From NCBI RefSeq assembly GCF_024586455.1, contig NC_065921.1, positions 14,353,401 to 14,417,400 on the forward strand: DNA of 64,000 nucleotides, given 5' to 3'. Source of the DNA: Bactrocera neohumeralis. Taxonomy: Eukaryota; Arthropoda; Insecta; Diptera; Tephritidae. Position numbers and translations under genes: made by a program. Positions 10,985 to 23,300 of this stretch are shown in pieces. Every line of letters begins with the position of its first letter. The first letter of the stretch is position 1. The notes under the pieces are model-generated. The model was not told the origin of the DNA and did not search any database. It was given only the letters and a program-made list of their open reading frames with translations.

Positions 10985-13129
10985 AGGATCTTCCAACATT
11001 AACTTTCGACCACCATTCGGCTCAGTTCCGTTTATAGCATGTATAAAGAAATTCGAGTATAAATCGTTTTAAATGGGCTAAAATATGAGTCGTCGATAGA
11101 ATTATACTATCGATAATTGTGAGTTATCGATAAAATTATGCTATCGATAAATTTTAGTTATTACTTTTTATAGTAATTGTCAACAAAAAACTGTGCTCAC
11201 AGATCTAAAATGCCTATCTGCCATGCCAAAAACGTTCGCCATATATTATCAAAAATCAAAATACCAAAAGAAGTCTCGATACATATCTTACATAATAGTC
11301 ATAAAATACCAAATAGTTAATCAAGTTTCAAATAAAGGCTTAAAATATGTATATATGCATGCTTTCTATAGCAATTTAAATAAAAGTAATGAATTTCGGC
11401 AAAACTCAAGAACATAAAATCCGTTAAGAGCCGAGCAGATGTGGTCTTTTATCGCAAATCTTTGATCAGCGCAAAAAGAAGGCGAAAACAATAAATTACC
11501 GAATAGTAAAAGACTAAAGCGTGAAAATCAATGTCTCGCCGATGGCAACAAAGAGCGTGAAGACAACGTCAGCTTATGGCTTCTAGCTGAAAGAAGCGAG
11601 TGTAGATCTGTCACTTTGACAGCTGATTTGTGCGTGGCCGTAATTTATGCACGTGATGTCGTAGGTGTTGAATAAATAAATTGAGAATGGCAATAAAAAA
11701 TGTTATAATGGCAAACCGTATGAGGTTGTTGGTTGAAGAATAGTATATACCCATTTGTTTTATATACATATGTATGTATTACATATACATATATATGTGT
11801 GAGTATACATGGATCGTAAAAATTGTGCCGTGCTATATAAATTATGAACACGGATATGTTTTTATACCATATATTTGTATATGAGAATGTGGGTCTTAAT
11901 AACTGCCGCCAACGTTCTGAGGCACGCACACTCGTAAACACATAAATGTCAAAATAAAAATTACAAAACAAAACAAAAAACAAATCGCAAACAAAGCGAC
12001 ATTGTAAATTGCGGCAAATTGCGAAAAATTGTTTGTGTTGCAAGCAACAACAACAGCAAAACACAAGCAAATATTATGTGGCAAAGTGGCATGGTGGCGA
12101 AAATGAGCAGAAAAGCGAGTGTTTAAACAGGGACACGCCAGGAAAATATATAAATATATATGTACTTTCATACATACAAACATACATATATGTACACAAA
12201 GTCCGTCTCAATGCGCGCAAATTCGCCAAACCAATAAACACTTTATGCTCTTGTTGCACCCGCTGTCGCCATTTGTTTTATTTGATAACAGATTTGTTTG
12301 CCATTGTCACTCCGGCATTATTTTATTTTTTATTTTTATTTTATTCTTTATTTGTCTTGCGTCTTCTGCACGCCCACAAGTCGCGTACGTGAGCAGACGC
12401 GCGGCACATCTTTTAAAGCCTCATTGCTCTCTTCACTTTTTTTGCGTTCACCACAATGCCACATACTTATCAATTTTACCACAGTCCTTATTTGCGTCAC
12501 CGCCACTTCCTTCAGATGATTTCCTTTCGACCCTGCTGTTGCTTTCTAATTTTCTTCAATTTTTTTTTGCTTTTTTTGTTGTTATGATGCCACAAGAAAT
12601 TTTCCCTGCCGTTGGCAAGCATCCATAAGGCCAACAACAAGCAACAAAGCAATAACGCAATCTGATTTCGACTTTCCCTTTTCTGTTTATGCGTTTGACA
12701 CATTTGCCAGTCGTTCTCTTACCACTTTGTCGCCTTCGGTCGCACTGCCATCGATTTGCTTGCCGATAATTTGTATTTTATCAGAAGAGCCGCTTTAATA
12801 ATAGCATTGACACCATTGTCTGGCTGCGTCTATGCGCTCAAGTCAAGGTCCTCAGACAGGCTCATACCAAGGCACGCAGGCACGCGCAAATTTACATATG
12901 TACATATATAAGAGTGTTATTCCTGTTCTTACAAATTTAAGTATAAGGGGGGTTGCTGAAATATATTTATATGTACATACTTATATACGTTTGTAAGTGC
13001 TAACTGCTAAAATATTTCTTTTACTTATAATTTTCTTGAAACAGCTGAGTATTATGCAAAATAACTTCGACGATTGTTTTACGAGCTTTAAATTAAGTCA
13101 GTGGAACCATTTAAGGGAATCATTTAATA
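10985..13129. other. Intergenic; further TATCGATA boxes, then CAA/AT-rich DNA
   Basis: More ATCGATAA boxes at 11090-11160. Beyond that, CAA tracts (about 12040-12062) and overlapping small frames without recognisable motifs (11645-12070, 12119-12628). No gene called. Confidence 0.45.
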
Positions 13130-13144
13130 ATATGTTCCAATGAG

Positions 13145-13205
13145 TTCCAAAAGTTAACTTGTAAGGCAGCTATATGCTATAGTGGACCAATCTGAATAAT
13201 TTTTT
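13145..13205 (-). repeat. Fragment of a dispersed repeat (family of 47.3 kb)
   Basis: AAGGCAGCTATATGCTATAG and TGGACCAATCTGAA match, in reverse orientation, the GACCACTATAGCATATAGCT and GCCATACAA segment of the repeat at 47.3-47.8 kb. Short and non-coding. Confidence 0.6.
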
Positions 13206-13224
13206 CGGAGCTTGGATCGGAGAG

Positions 13225-13485
13225 TGACACAGACGGTCAGCATCTCATTGTTTCCGCAGCCGCCCTACAGCCCAGATGTGGCCCCCCGGACTTTTTTTGT
13301 TTCCTTGCCTGAAAATGCCGATGAAAGGCAAGCATTTTAAAACTACAGAGGGGATCCACACAACATGCACCTCGGCTCTCAAGGCTATTCCGAAGAATGC
13401 CTTCCGTAGCGCCTTCAATGCTTGGAAATCGGGCTGGCAGCGCTACATCGGCACAGATGGAGCCTATTTTGAAAGTTTTTAAATA
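13225..13485 (+). pseudogene. Mariner-type transposase, C-terminal fragment
   Basis: Plus-strand relic of the last quarter of a mariner-type transposase. PPYSPDVAP is read at about 13261-13287. A one-base loss then shifts the frame into LFLFPCLKMPMKGKHFKTTE (13288-13347). The C-terminal segment SALKAIPKNAFRSAFNAWKS and TDGAYFESF ends at a stop at 13480-13482. The expected third catalytic D, before FFLFP, sits at the frameshift. Upstream domains are absent and replaced by another dispersed repeat, so this is a 5'-truncated, inactive piece. It differs from the mellifera-type relics at 3.5 and 31.1 kb. Confidence 0.8.
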
Positions 13486-13524
13486 ATTGTAACGATTGGT
13501 TCAATAATCTTTTTTAAATTGACT

Positions 13525-13770
13525 CAGTCTTCTTCTTTATTGGTGTAGACACTGGGCGGGTCCCAAACCCACCTTTGATAGGGACTTCACACTTTAGCTC
13601 GGCTTTAAACGGATGTTCTTTGGTTATCCAGAGAGTCCAAGACCGGATGTGGTTCGCCATATGTAAAAGAATCGCTTTGGGTCCCAAGTGAATGGCGTTC
13701 AGAGAAATTTCCTCATTTGCGTGTACCTTCTACACATGACTTTATCCTCCTGAGGACTAGAGGACAATAA
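13525..13770. repeat. Dispersed repeat copy 1 (SINE-like candidate)
   Basis: From GGGTCCCAAACCCACC at 13558 to TTCTACACATGAC at 13740 this aligns with 26790-26972. Shared words include TTTAGCTCG, AAACGGATG, CCAGAG, GACCGGATGT, GTGAATGGCG, TCAGAGAAA and TTCCTCATTTGCGTG. The left edge carries CTTCTTCTTTATTGGTGTAG. It has no open frame. The reverse strand has GGTTTGGGACCC, loosely like an RNA polymerase III box B. Class is uncertain: SINE or 3' end of a longer element. Confidence 0.65.
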
Positions 13771-13995
13771 ACCACGTCAAATTTCGTGAAGATATCTCAT
13801 CAAAAGAGAAGTTTTTTGTGCTTGCTTCCGATCTTTCAGTTTGTATAGTAGCTAAATGCTATGGTTGACCGATATCGGCGGTTTCCACAAATGAGTAACT
13901 TTTTGAGCAGAAAAGGATGTATTCAACATTTCGGAACGATTTTCCAAAATCTGCGGGCTTAGTTACAAACTTCGTGACAAACGTAAGTGCTTTTC
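13771..13995 (-). repeat. Dispersed repeat, reverse copy of the 47.3-kb family
   Basis: ACGTCAAATTTCGTGAAGAT, the TTTGTATAGTAGCTAAATGC segment, ACCGATATCGGCGG, ACAAATGAG and AACTTCGTGACAAAC correspond in reverse order to motifs of the 47345-47775 copy. Non-coding and heavily mutated. Confidence 0.65.
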
Positions 13996-15540
13996 TTCTT
14001 TAAATTAGTTTGAAAAAGTTGTCGATAGAACTATTTTTTTAAAACTATTCAATGTTGGGGTTGTTTCGGAGTCAAATTGTACATATCATAATTTTTTTTT
14101 TCAATTTTGTCTTTTTTGTACTTTATTAAAAGATAAATAAACAAATATTTTGCCAAATTACCGATTCTTGTTAGATAATATTGATATATTACTCAGGACC
14201 AAGTATTTGTCATGGTAATTTTTGGCCTTTGAAAAGCTCTACGACAATTAAAATATCTTAATATCATAATCTTAAAATATCCTCTTACGCTAAACGGTAA
14301 TCCTTGGGTTTAAGCTCTCTAAACTCACAATCTTCATCAACTAGGTTCAGCGTGTTGGTAGAAATGAATGATTTTTAAAATAATCTTTACTATGTGACTT
14401 CACTTTGAGGTGACATTCGACTTTAAACCGACATCACCCTTACTCCCAAACATTTTACCACATCCACTCGCCACTTTTCCCCCTCATCAAAGCATTGCTG
14501 GCGCTTGATTGCCTTATTGACGCCATGCGCCACCACTTTGTCACCATATTTTTCCGATTGTTTATTTACTCTCCTGCCTTATGCACCAGTATTTGTACAT
14601 ACTCATATCGTGAAATTTTTTGTTGTTTGTTTTAAATGCAGTTGTTGTTATGCCAAAGCCTACATTGAAATATATATCACGCCAGAACTCAAGCAACGCA
14701 TGAAAGCTTCCCTTTCAATATAATAAAATGATTTCATGAGCGCGACCCCCTTGCCGCAACACATAATCATTTCGTGGTTCAACTCCTCGACGGTGACTCG
14801 TACAAAATCGATTTTCAAATGCACGCAAAAAATCAACCCTGTCATCTGTGTTACCTTTCACTTTTTTCTTTCCACTTCAATTTATGCCTGTGTCTGCTTG
14901 CGTCCCCCCAACTGCAGGCTTGATTTATATAGGCATTATTGCGCTTGTGCGTATGTGTGTGTGTGTGTGTGCGTTTCAACTTCAACTTCAATTTATATTT
15001 CTCATCGTATTTATTTGTACTCGTTTATTGCTCCACGCGGTGTTGCTTTTTGATAGCTTAATGCAGACACCAACGCCATCTTCGCATCCCCCCACTAGCT
15101 GACTGGCTGCTCTCCCTTATTAAGGAATATATGGTATACAGTTACGTTCATTCATGTCTCTCCAGGTCTGACAAATAAGATCGTACAGGTTAGACGTGAT
15201 AGCCATGTGACTTATGTGGAGCCATGCACGAAAGGGTGTCTATTTTTCAACGCACCCATACAGACATAAATATATATATTCCCTTTTTTTACTTTTCTCC
15301 ATATATTTCTAATATTTGTGCTCCTATTTACATAGCTGTCATGTGCACACTTGCGAAATTTCCGTAATCCATTGGGTAAATAAGCAGCTGCAAGTGTATC
15401 TTTAAGCTTCTTATATAGACAGAGGTGTTTGAATATTTGATTTTTGGTGTTTGTCATGAGCTTGACTTAAAGTGCGCCCCAGGGAGAATTTCTGATTTAA
15501 AGATGTGGCATTTTGAGGCATAAGTAATTTCAGTTCGCTT
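13996..15540. other. Intergenic; (GT)n at 14953-14970
   Basis: AT-rich, small unsupported frames only (14505-14723, 14736-15053, 14848-15102). A short GT dinucleotide run lies at 14953-14970. No gene or element recognised. Confidence 0.45.
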
Positions 15541-16045
15541 TAATTTTAAGTTTTACTTTCATTTTTCACTAGTTAATTCATATGTCCCGCATATTGCGCA
15601 ACTAATGAATTAACTAAATAACTAAATAATATTTTAAGTCAGCAAAATTCATATGACTTTTAATTCAGTTGAAAATTATACTAAAATAACTATATGATTA
15701 TCTCAAATTCTTAAAAAAACTCAATTTGAGGCACTGATGTTCTTAGAATTAATCTTAACTAATTGACTAAATAAATTACTCTTTCAAGAGTTTTAATTTT
15801 TTAGTAGTTAATTCATATGCCAGACTCTTTTTCCACAATTAATGAATTAACTAAATGATTGAATAATCAGCAATAAACGGATTAATCATATGACTTTAAA
15901 TTCAATTGAAGATTATGCTAAAATAAATATATGATTATTTATTTCAAATTCTCTAAAAAAACTTAATAATTAACGGCTCAACTAATGTTCTTAAAACTAA
16001 ACTGAACTAATTGACTTAACAAATTACTTCTCAAAATTTCTTTAG
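15541..16045. repeat. Two-copy tandem repeat (about 236 bp) with conserved hairpin
   Basis: Anchors AGTTAATTCATATG at 15571 and 15806, and CATATGACTTT at 15650 and 15887, give a period of 235-237 bp. In each unit an 11-bp inverted repeat AGTTAATTCAT / ATGAATTAACT is perfectly kept (15571-15581 with 15605-15615; 15806-15816 with 15842-15852), while the loop between the arms differs in sequence and length. Confidence 0.8.
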
Positions 16046-16264
16046 TTTCTGAACTTTAAAGAATGCATTCACTATTAAAATAATATAATTACATTCAGTT
16101 TAAATTATCACATGGGAAAAGATGGGAATGTTTACTCATAGTTATCGATTCAAGCAACAAACTTTGAGGTGGAACTGAAAATAACAGAACGCTTTGACAT
16201 AATCGTGTTAAATTGACTTAATTCATATTACAAATCCACGTAAATTCATAATATTTCCAATTTC

Positions 16265-16640
16265 AGGAATAAATGACCCAACCTTGACACCTTTAAGGCT
16301 CGTCTGAGACTTCGACGTTTTCCAATATTTCTGGCCGTTTCATTATTACATCGCAAAATAACTGCAGCGACTTGGCGACCATCAATGAATCAGCCAATTG
16401 TGGATAACATTTTCTAATGTGAAACACATTGCCACTCCATGGAACTGGTTTTCAGTTGATTCACTGAAGGAGCCGGAGGCCATCCCAAAATGTTTCGAGG
16501 ACTGGAAAAGCCGTTAGCATAAGTATAGTAAATCTGGTGGGGATTACTTTGAAGGCGATAAAATAAGTATTAATTTATAATCAAATATTTTATGTTTTAT
16601 TTACAATTTCCGGGTAATTTTTTGTCACAGTGTATTATAA
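16265..16640 (+). pseudogene. Mariner-type transposase C-terminal relic
   Basis: Plus-strand C-terminal tail: PKCFEDWKSR, a stop, then HK and a shifted segment whose GGDYFEGDKIS-type ending is visible as GGGGATTACTTTGAAGGCGA at about 16538-16557. This is the usual end of several insect mariner-type transposases. The sequence upstream (16265-16480) is too decayed to align by eye. TTTTTTGTCACAGTGTA at about 16618-16634 may be the element end. Inactive. Confidence 0.6.
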
Positions 16641-16645
16641 AGTTT

Positions 16646-19080
16646 AATAAAGTAATATAAATTTGAAAGTTTTTTTAATCTGCCATTAAATACATTTTTT
16701 CAAGCACTTATTAAATGCATAAAAAATCAATCAAGTCAAATCAAATGCTGCTTTGTCGGCTTTTTATTAAACAACCCTCGTGGGTTGCACTTAAAGATAC
16801 CAACAAATTAAGTGAATTGCGAAATAATTTTTGCCTGCCACAAAGCAAATACAACATAACTTTATTTAAGCCAAAAATCATTTAAATTCTTAAAGCAGCG
16901 CGGCGCAGCAGAGCCGAAAAAGAATTGCCTGCGTAAATTCGAGGCAAAAGAGTTATGGAAAAAAATATTAAATCACTTAATACATACAATTTGCTGCGCT
17001 GTGGGCGCATTTAATTATGCCATGCTACACTTGCAACACTTTTTATGTGGCACATATGCATTGCGAACGAGTTGCAATCGCTAAGTGTTGAGCGCTTGTT
17101 GTGGAAAAAAAGGCTGTTGGCAGTGCTATTTGTTGTTATTACTTTTATTATTTTTATACATTTTTTCAGTAATAAAATTTTTATTGCTGTCTGTGTGGCA
17201 ATTTGCACAGGCACACATACGGATTTGCTATTATTATATATGCAACATGCAAAGTAACACACATTTGTTGCAAGTTAATGCTTTTAAAGGCCGAGCAATT
17301 GCTCTCTTGCCACCGAGTGCATCATAATTTTTAAGAATTCGCATTTCGTAAGCCTTGCTATAAATCATTTTAAGCGCACATGTGGCACGGCGCTTACAAA
17401 TGCGTGCAAATAATAAATACATAGCTGCAAGTAATCGACGGTTTTGCGTATATTCGCTTATAAATAATATTATATGAGTGCGAATAAATACATTTTTACA
17501 TGTTCGCACAATCGCAAATAGCCTCATAGCTTAAGGGCATTACAAAATAGCTTCAAAAATACGAAAGTTTGCTTGAAAAGCATTGCGCATGCGCGTCTAC
17601 TTGTAACGCTGCCTTAATGACGCTTGCGAATGTTGCGCCAATTACGCAATTTTATGACCCACGACGCACATATGCCGCTATATAATGACTTGCAGACCAC
17701 TCATCGTCCGCGGGCATTGACACGGCTGCTTTAAATTCACACAATTCATCAATTTTTTCATTTAAAAATTTTATTCAATTTTTACACTTTTTTCTATTCC
17801 ATGCCAAAATCGTAAATCTAAGTAGCAATAAAAATTCTAAATTTTAATTTGGGAAATTTTTATCTTTTATCAAGCATTTAATCTTGCCGCCAATTGCTTT
17901 ATTAATTTCATTCTCGCATTCATGCGTCGGCACTTGACGCGTTTGCCCCACACGTCGTTGTCGCACAGGCAGCAACCGCAGCATCATCGACGCCGACAGC
18001 TGCCTGCTCGAACGCATAAATATTCGCAAATGTCTCGGCTTATCATCATAAAACCATTAAACCCGTTGAAGTGATCGCTATCCTACATTTTTTGTCTTTT
18101 CTTATTTGCTTCTTGATACGCTCCAGCTCAAGTCCCCCCAACCACTTGCCGCTTGATTTGCTAACAAGTGGCGCAATTTTTTCAATTCTTACGCTCTCCA
18201 CTTGGCATTTTTAGGTATTCTACGAGTTTTTCATGGCCTTTTTCTTAATTTTTATTGCCGCTTACTTTATAAGCTTGTGTGCGTCTGTTGACTTTTGTGT
18301 GCTTGTGGAAGCGCCAAAAGCAAGCGCGTTGAGTGGCTCAAATTAAATTATCGTAAAAACGCTATGAAATAAATAAAAGCGGCAGTTATGCGTTTGCTTC
18401 ATGTCGCTTAAAAGATATTTATTGCAATTTATTTGCGGCCGTTTGCTCCTGCCACGCTTTTCAAAATCGATTTCATCAACCCAATCTGCGAAATTGCCCT
18501 TTTTATTTTTTAAATTATTGTTTTCTTTTTTGCCCACTTATTATCCTGCTTTTTGAATTCATCTCAAGCATTTCTGATTGATTTATTAACAATTTGATTT
18601 ATGTTGCATTTATTTATTCCAGCGCTGTCATTGCGCGCTGTTTCAGTAAGAAAGGCAGAAAGATATTTTTGATGAAATTCAAAATTAAATTGAAGACGTA
18701 ACGGCATAAAGAAGAGTGAAAAGTGTGATTGAAGTCATATACTATGAAGAAGTAAGCAGTTCCCTTCGAAGCTGCGCTCAAATGTTGATAAAATAATTTT
18801 AAATAAATTTGAAAAATTTGTTTCTTATTGTTTGAGTAAATAAAATGACTTGTGTCCAACAAATTGAAGTATGAGTTTACGGAATCATTTTACTGTACAA
18901 TTTTAAATACTATAATTCATCGAAAGAATCTAATATAATTTAAAAGAATTATACCCACAACTTTTCCTGGCTGCACTGTCGTAAAGAAATCACTGATCGG
19001 TTTTTTGGAATATATAAAAATCAACTCAGAAGCTCTTGAGATTATATATATATATATATACCAAAACCAATGGTATACCA
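16646..19080. other. Intergenic DNA, no gene recognised
   Basis: AT-rich with overlapping short frames (17011-17527 on both strands, 17844-18029, 18343-18537, 18614-18862), none with a motif I recognise. A TA dinucleotide run at about 19044-19060 sits just beyond the 3' end of the next element. Confidence 0.45.
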
Positions 19081-19084
19081 ATTT

Positions 19085-20375
19085 TATACAAATATTTATT
19101 TATTTAACAAATTAACGCCAATCGGCAATATACAACAGTTACTTTTATGAGTAAAAGAAAAAAGAGAAAAAATATAATAATAAGGGCAATTGTATTACAG
19201 TGATCAAATTAATGGTATGGAAGGAGTTTGTCCTTTATATTATTGACGAATGAACTCAGGGAGCCTCCATAGCAATCGATGTTCTGGTGAAGTGAATTTA
19301 CATGGTTAGCAATCCTGTTGTGAGGTCCGTGGAAGACGTAGTTTTTCTGTGTCTTTGTTGTTTTAAGTTTCCGTGATTGTCTCAGCGAGAATGCAGTAGG
19401 AGCAAACTCAAAATTACCAAGAATCTCTGGGGCATCAATTAGGTTGTTAGCAACCTTAAAGTAAAAGACTAGGTCAGCGACTTGACGACGTGTAGCTAGG
19501 CTGTTGATTTTATAGCGTGAACGAATATCATCAGTGGAGAGTACCTGCGACCTCAAGGTTGTATAAAAGGATAGAGACTTACAGAATTTATTTTGGACCT
19601 TCTCCAATCTGTTGATTGAGACATCAGTGTGAGGAGACCAGACTACAGTGCCGTACTCAAGTATGGATAGAACCAGTTCGCGATATAGACACATCAATGT
19701 GTAGAGATTACGAAACTCTTTGCCTGTTCTCGGGATTAATCCAAGAACCTGGAAAGCTTGGAGTGTGATCTTGTCTATATGCTTCGAGTAAGTGAGTTTG
19801 TTGTCTATGATGATGCCCAGGTCTTTGATGTCGGGAACTTCTTGCAGGTTGTGACCGTTTAGTTTATAACTGGTGGCAATATTGCTGTGAGAGCGCGAGT
19901 ACGAGACTACCGCGCATTTATTTGCGTTGAGGACAAGTTTGTTTTTAGTACACCAGGCCGAGAGTTTGTCAATGTCATCTTGAAGCAGCTGGACATCTAG
20001 CTCATTTTTGATGGTTCTGTAGATCTTTAGGTCATCTGCGTAGAGCAGGTATTCTGACAGGAGATTTTTTCCAATATTATTGACAAAGATGTTGAAAAGT
20101 AGAGGTCCTAAGTGAGATCCCTGTGGCACTCGAGATGTATCCTTATATTCCTCAGACAAGTAGCTATCGACTCTAACTTGCAGGGATCTGTTTACCAGGT
20201 AGGAATATAATCAATCCAAGGCATTGCCGTCGACTCCGTAGACTTGAAGCTTAGAAACAAGAATTCTGTGATTTACACGATCAAAGGCTTTGCTAAAGTC
20301 AGTATATATGGAGTGAACCTTGAGACCATCATTCAAAGTGTTGATTTGGAAATTAGTGTAAGAGAAAAGATTGGA
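19085..20375 (-). mobile_element. Non-LTR retrotransposon, 5'-truncated (jockey/CR1-like RT)
   Basis: Minus-strand copy of the 3' part of a LINE-type element. It starts, in its own direction, inside the reverse transcriptase palm near 20375 and ends near 19085 after a 3' UTR. The tail contains AAATAAATAAAT (about 19097-19109 as seen on the minus strand). The 5' endonuclease, any gag-like ORF1 and RT fingers are absent, as expected of target-primed insertions that abort early. A TA-rich run follows the 3' end. Clade is judged from the motif style (TDFSKAFDRVNH, PQGSHLGPLLF, YADDLKIY); jockey-like or CR1-like are both possible. Confidence 0.85.
19209..20375 (-). pseudogene. Reverse transcriptase ORF2, 3' half, one nonsense codon
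   Basis: Copies element RNA into DNA at the target site. Visible in order: YTDFSKAFDRVNH with the first catalytic Asp (about 20270-20310), then SLQVRVDSYLSEEYKDTS, then R-VPQGSHLGPLLFNIFVNN. Next comes LLYADDLKIY with the catalytic YADD at about 20031-20042, WCTKNKLVLNANKC, DLGIIIDNKL, then a thumb/C-terminal region ending in SSFVNNIKDKLLPYH and a stop at 19209. A TGA at 20211-20213 sits where the family has Trp before LYSYL; apart from it the frame is open for about 380 codons. The invariant Gly before VPQGS is Arg. No RNase H follows. The ORF is otherwise well preserved, so the insertion may be fairly young. Inactive because truncated and interrupted. Confidence 0.85.
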
Positions 20376-23300
20376 CAACAATATGATATATGTACGAGTA
20401 TATAGCTAATAGTATATATATATAACAGACTTACACCGAAATATTTTCTCCATGAAACTATCATTTATTCTTGCTTACATTACCATGGGCAAAAAATAGT
20501 CAAACTTTTTAATTTAAATTTTACGCGAAAACCCATTAGTCGATTTTTTTCTATGTTAGTATGACTGTCAGTAACATTTTAGTTCAAAACTGTGTAGCTG
20601 CCTGATAACCCTAATTCTTAACTATATTCAACAAATTTGATCTTCCCGTCAAATAATTCGTATAATTCTTTACCGTCCCTTAAGCTAAACGAATATAAAG
20701 AAAAAAATAGATATATTTTCATTAATCAATTTCGCCTAGATGTATGCTTCGTAATATATTGTTCGAAATGCGAGAGAAAGGGCGCGAGGACCTGTAACTA
20801 ATTGAGTTAAACAGACTTCTAAATCCAGAACTGTTTTAAAACTAACGCATGCTTGCTCAGGTTTATGGGAACGCTGTCTGCGAAATATGTCAAGTGCTAC
20901 TTCCCTACCGTGTTTACCTCTTGCCTAATGGAAAAGGGAAATAATAGTAAGTTTTACTGATTTTTAGTGCTTGGAAATTCGAGTTTCTTGCATAAAAGCC
21001 AGCTTTTAAATTGCTAAAAATAATAAGAATAATAATAGATATTCTATATTCACAATTTTAAGCTCTAGAATATACTGTAGCATACTTTTAAGCGTGCAAA
21101 ATAATTTCAGTTATAAGGAGAAGTATGAAAGTGACAGAATTAGAGATAAGAAATGGAAATGGAATTTGGTTGCATGTGTCTACTGACTTTATTCATGCGG
21201 CTTGGAAAAAGAAGCAGTAATGATACCCATACTACGAACATGCGTTGAAAAGTTGTTGTCCTTGTATGTCTGGGCGACCAAACACGTTTTAAGATAAGAA
21301 ACTGAAAGCATTACAAAATAAAAATGATTGCCAAACACAAGCAAAGCTCGCAAATCTTCGAGAGCCACTCGAGCAACCATTAAAAACAGACGGATATTTA
21401 TTTTAAGAAACGAAATTGTGTCCATTCTTTTCTGAATTAGTAGCAAAACATTATGTCTAAAAAACTATGATGACTCCACAACTGTCATCAATATTTTCGT
21501 TCTTCAAAACAACGTCACTTTGAACATTTACTCCACTTGTGATACAAAAGATATCAAATAATTATTAATTAAAATCAGCTGCCCTCAGGCCCCGTCCAAT
21601 TAAAAGCAGAGAGACACGCTCTCCCACTAGCAACCAATATCCGCAAAAGTCAATTCCACTGTCAATATAAATAAATAAATAGCAAAATTACCAATAAATC
21701 AAGCGCATAACTCTCTTAATAATATGGCATTTGCCATGCCGCAGCGCCTATAATTATGCCTCACAAATAGCAGCAAACACAACAAACAAACAAGCAAACG
21801 AGCATTATTAAGCCAGCGAAATTAATAATAATGCGCGGGCGCCAGTGGCATTGACGGTGGTCAGTTACAACAACATAACGACAACACAAAACTGCAACAA
21901 CAACAAAAAATTATATGCGAGTGTTTGCACCAAAATCGAATAAATCTGCAAATAAAGCACGTGTTTAAGCTACAGGCGTACACATATATTTTTATATACA
22001 TATATGCAAACATAAATATGTATGTACGATAGTTTATAATGTATATTTGTATGTATCAAAAGTTTACCGCTATGTTTGCTCATACACACCCCCACCATTT
22101 GATAATGATTTAATGCATATTTGCATTGATGTTTTTAATTGAATCTCATTATGGCGTGACATATCTACAAACAACGGACATGCCCGCTTGCACGCCCAAA
22201 GGTATGCAACGTCAAATTATAATTGCAGCTTTTTGGTCGCTGTTATTTATTCAATTTGCACAATTTTCAATTGAACAGAAATTATTGATGTATATCAATG
22301 TGCCGTTATTTGTCAATGTTGCACATACGAACTGGCAAATATCGGGCGGTAGTTGCAACAAAATATATAACAGCAACAATATGAGCGAAATGACAACCGT
22401 CAGCAACCTCAATTGGCAGCCGTTGCTGGCGCTTGTCAAACCCTTTTGCTGTTGCTGTTGTTGTCAATATGCTGCTGCTCGCTGTAACCAGCATAACTGT
22501 ACATGTGTTACCATTTGTATTATTTGCGTTATTTGTGCTATTTATTGTTTTAAGTGTGTATTTATTGAAACGTTTCTCTGCTGCATGTTGCTTTTCTTGT
22601 TTTTGTTATCGCCGTCGCTGTTATTTGCTTGTTGTGTGTAATTAAATTGCATCATAATTAATTTGTCAGACAAAAATCAACATGCCGCGCTGCAGGCGAA
22701 ATGCCATAATTAATTAAACTCTGTTGCGATTCAAAGAAATGCTTGTTTTTGTTGTTTGTTTTTTATTTACCTTTTTTTTTGATATTTTCATAACTTGAGT
22801 TGGAATTTGTGGTTTATAGTTAAATTAATAATACTCGGAACTTATTATGAGTATGTAAATTTTATTTACATTTGTGGAAAAAAATATAAAAACACTATTG
22901 CTATTTGTATAAATAATAAAAATATTTTTTTTTAATAAATCAATTTAACAATTTTTTCTTTTTCCTGAAGTGGCTTTAACTATTATTAATAAATATTGAA
23001 TATTTTTCTTAAATTAAGTATTTTTATATTAAATTTTATATTTTATACTCCCTTATTTAAATATTAAACCATTATCTGTATAAAATATTTTTTTTTACAA
23101 TTTTTTTTTTAACTTTTTTAATATTTATGTTGACCACCTTTTATTCCAAGCAAGTCATAGATATTTGCTCACAAGACTCACACATTTTTCATTTCTCATA
23201 CATTTTTCAAAATCTTTTAGCTCTTCGGTGGTGAGAAGAGAAATTTTTTCTAAAACTCTGTACTTATCCAAGGTTAGTTTCATTAAATTTGAACTCAAAC

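Noticed and set aside
13614..13636. miR-9-like word TCTTTGGTTATCCAGAG
   Set aside because: Lies inside a dispersed repeat, the second copy does not keep it, and no hairpin partner is seen.
22126..22641. 171-codon plus-strand frame
   Set aside because: The second half is Cys/Leu repeats from TGTTGC and TTGTTT triplets; no domain, no conserved start context, and a competing frame overlaps it.
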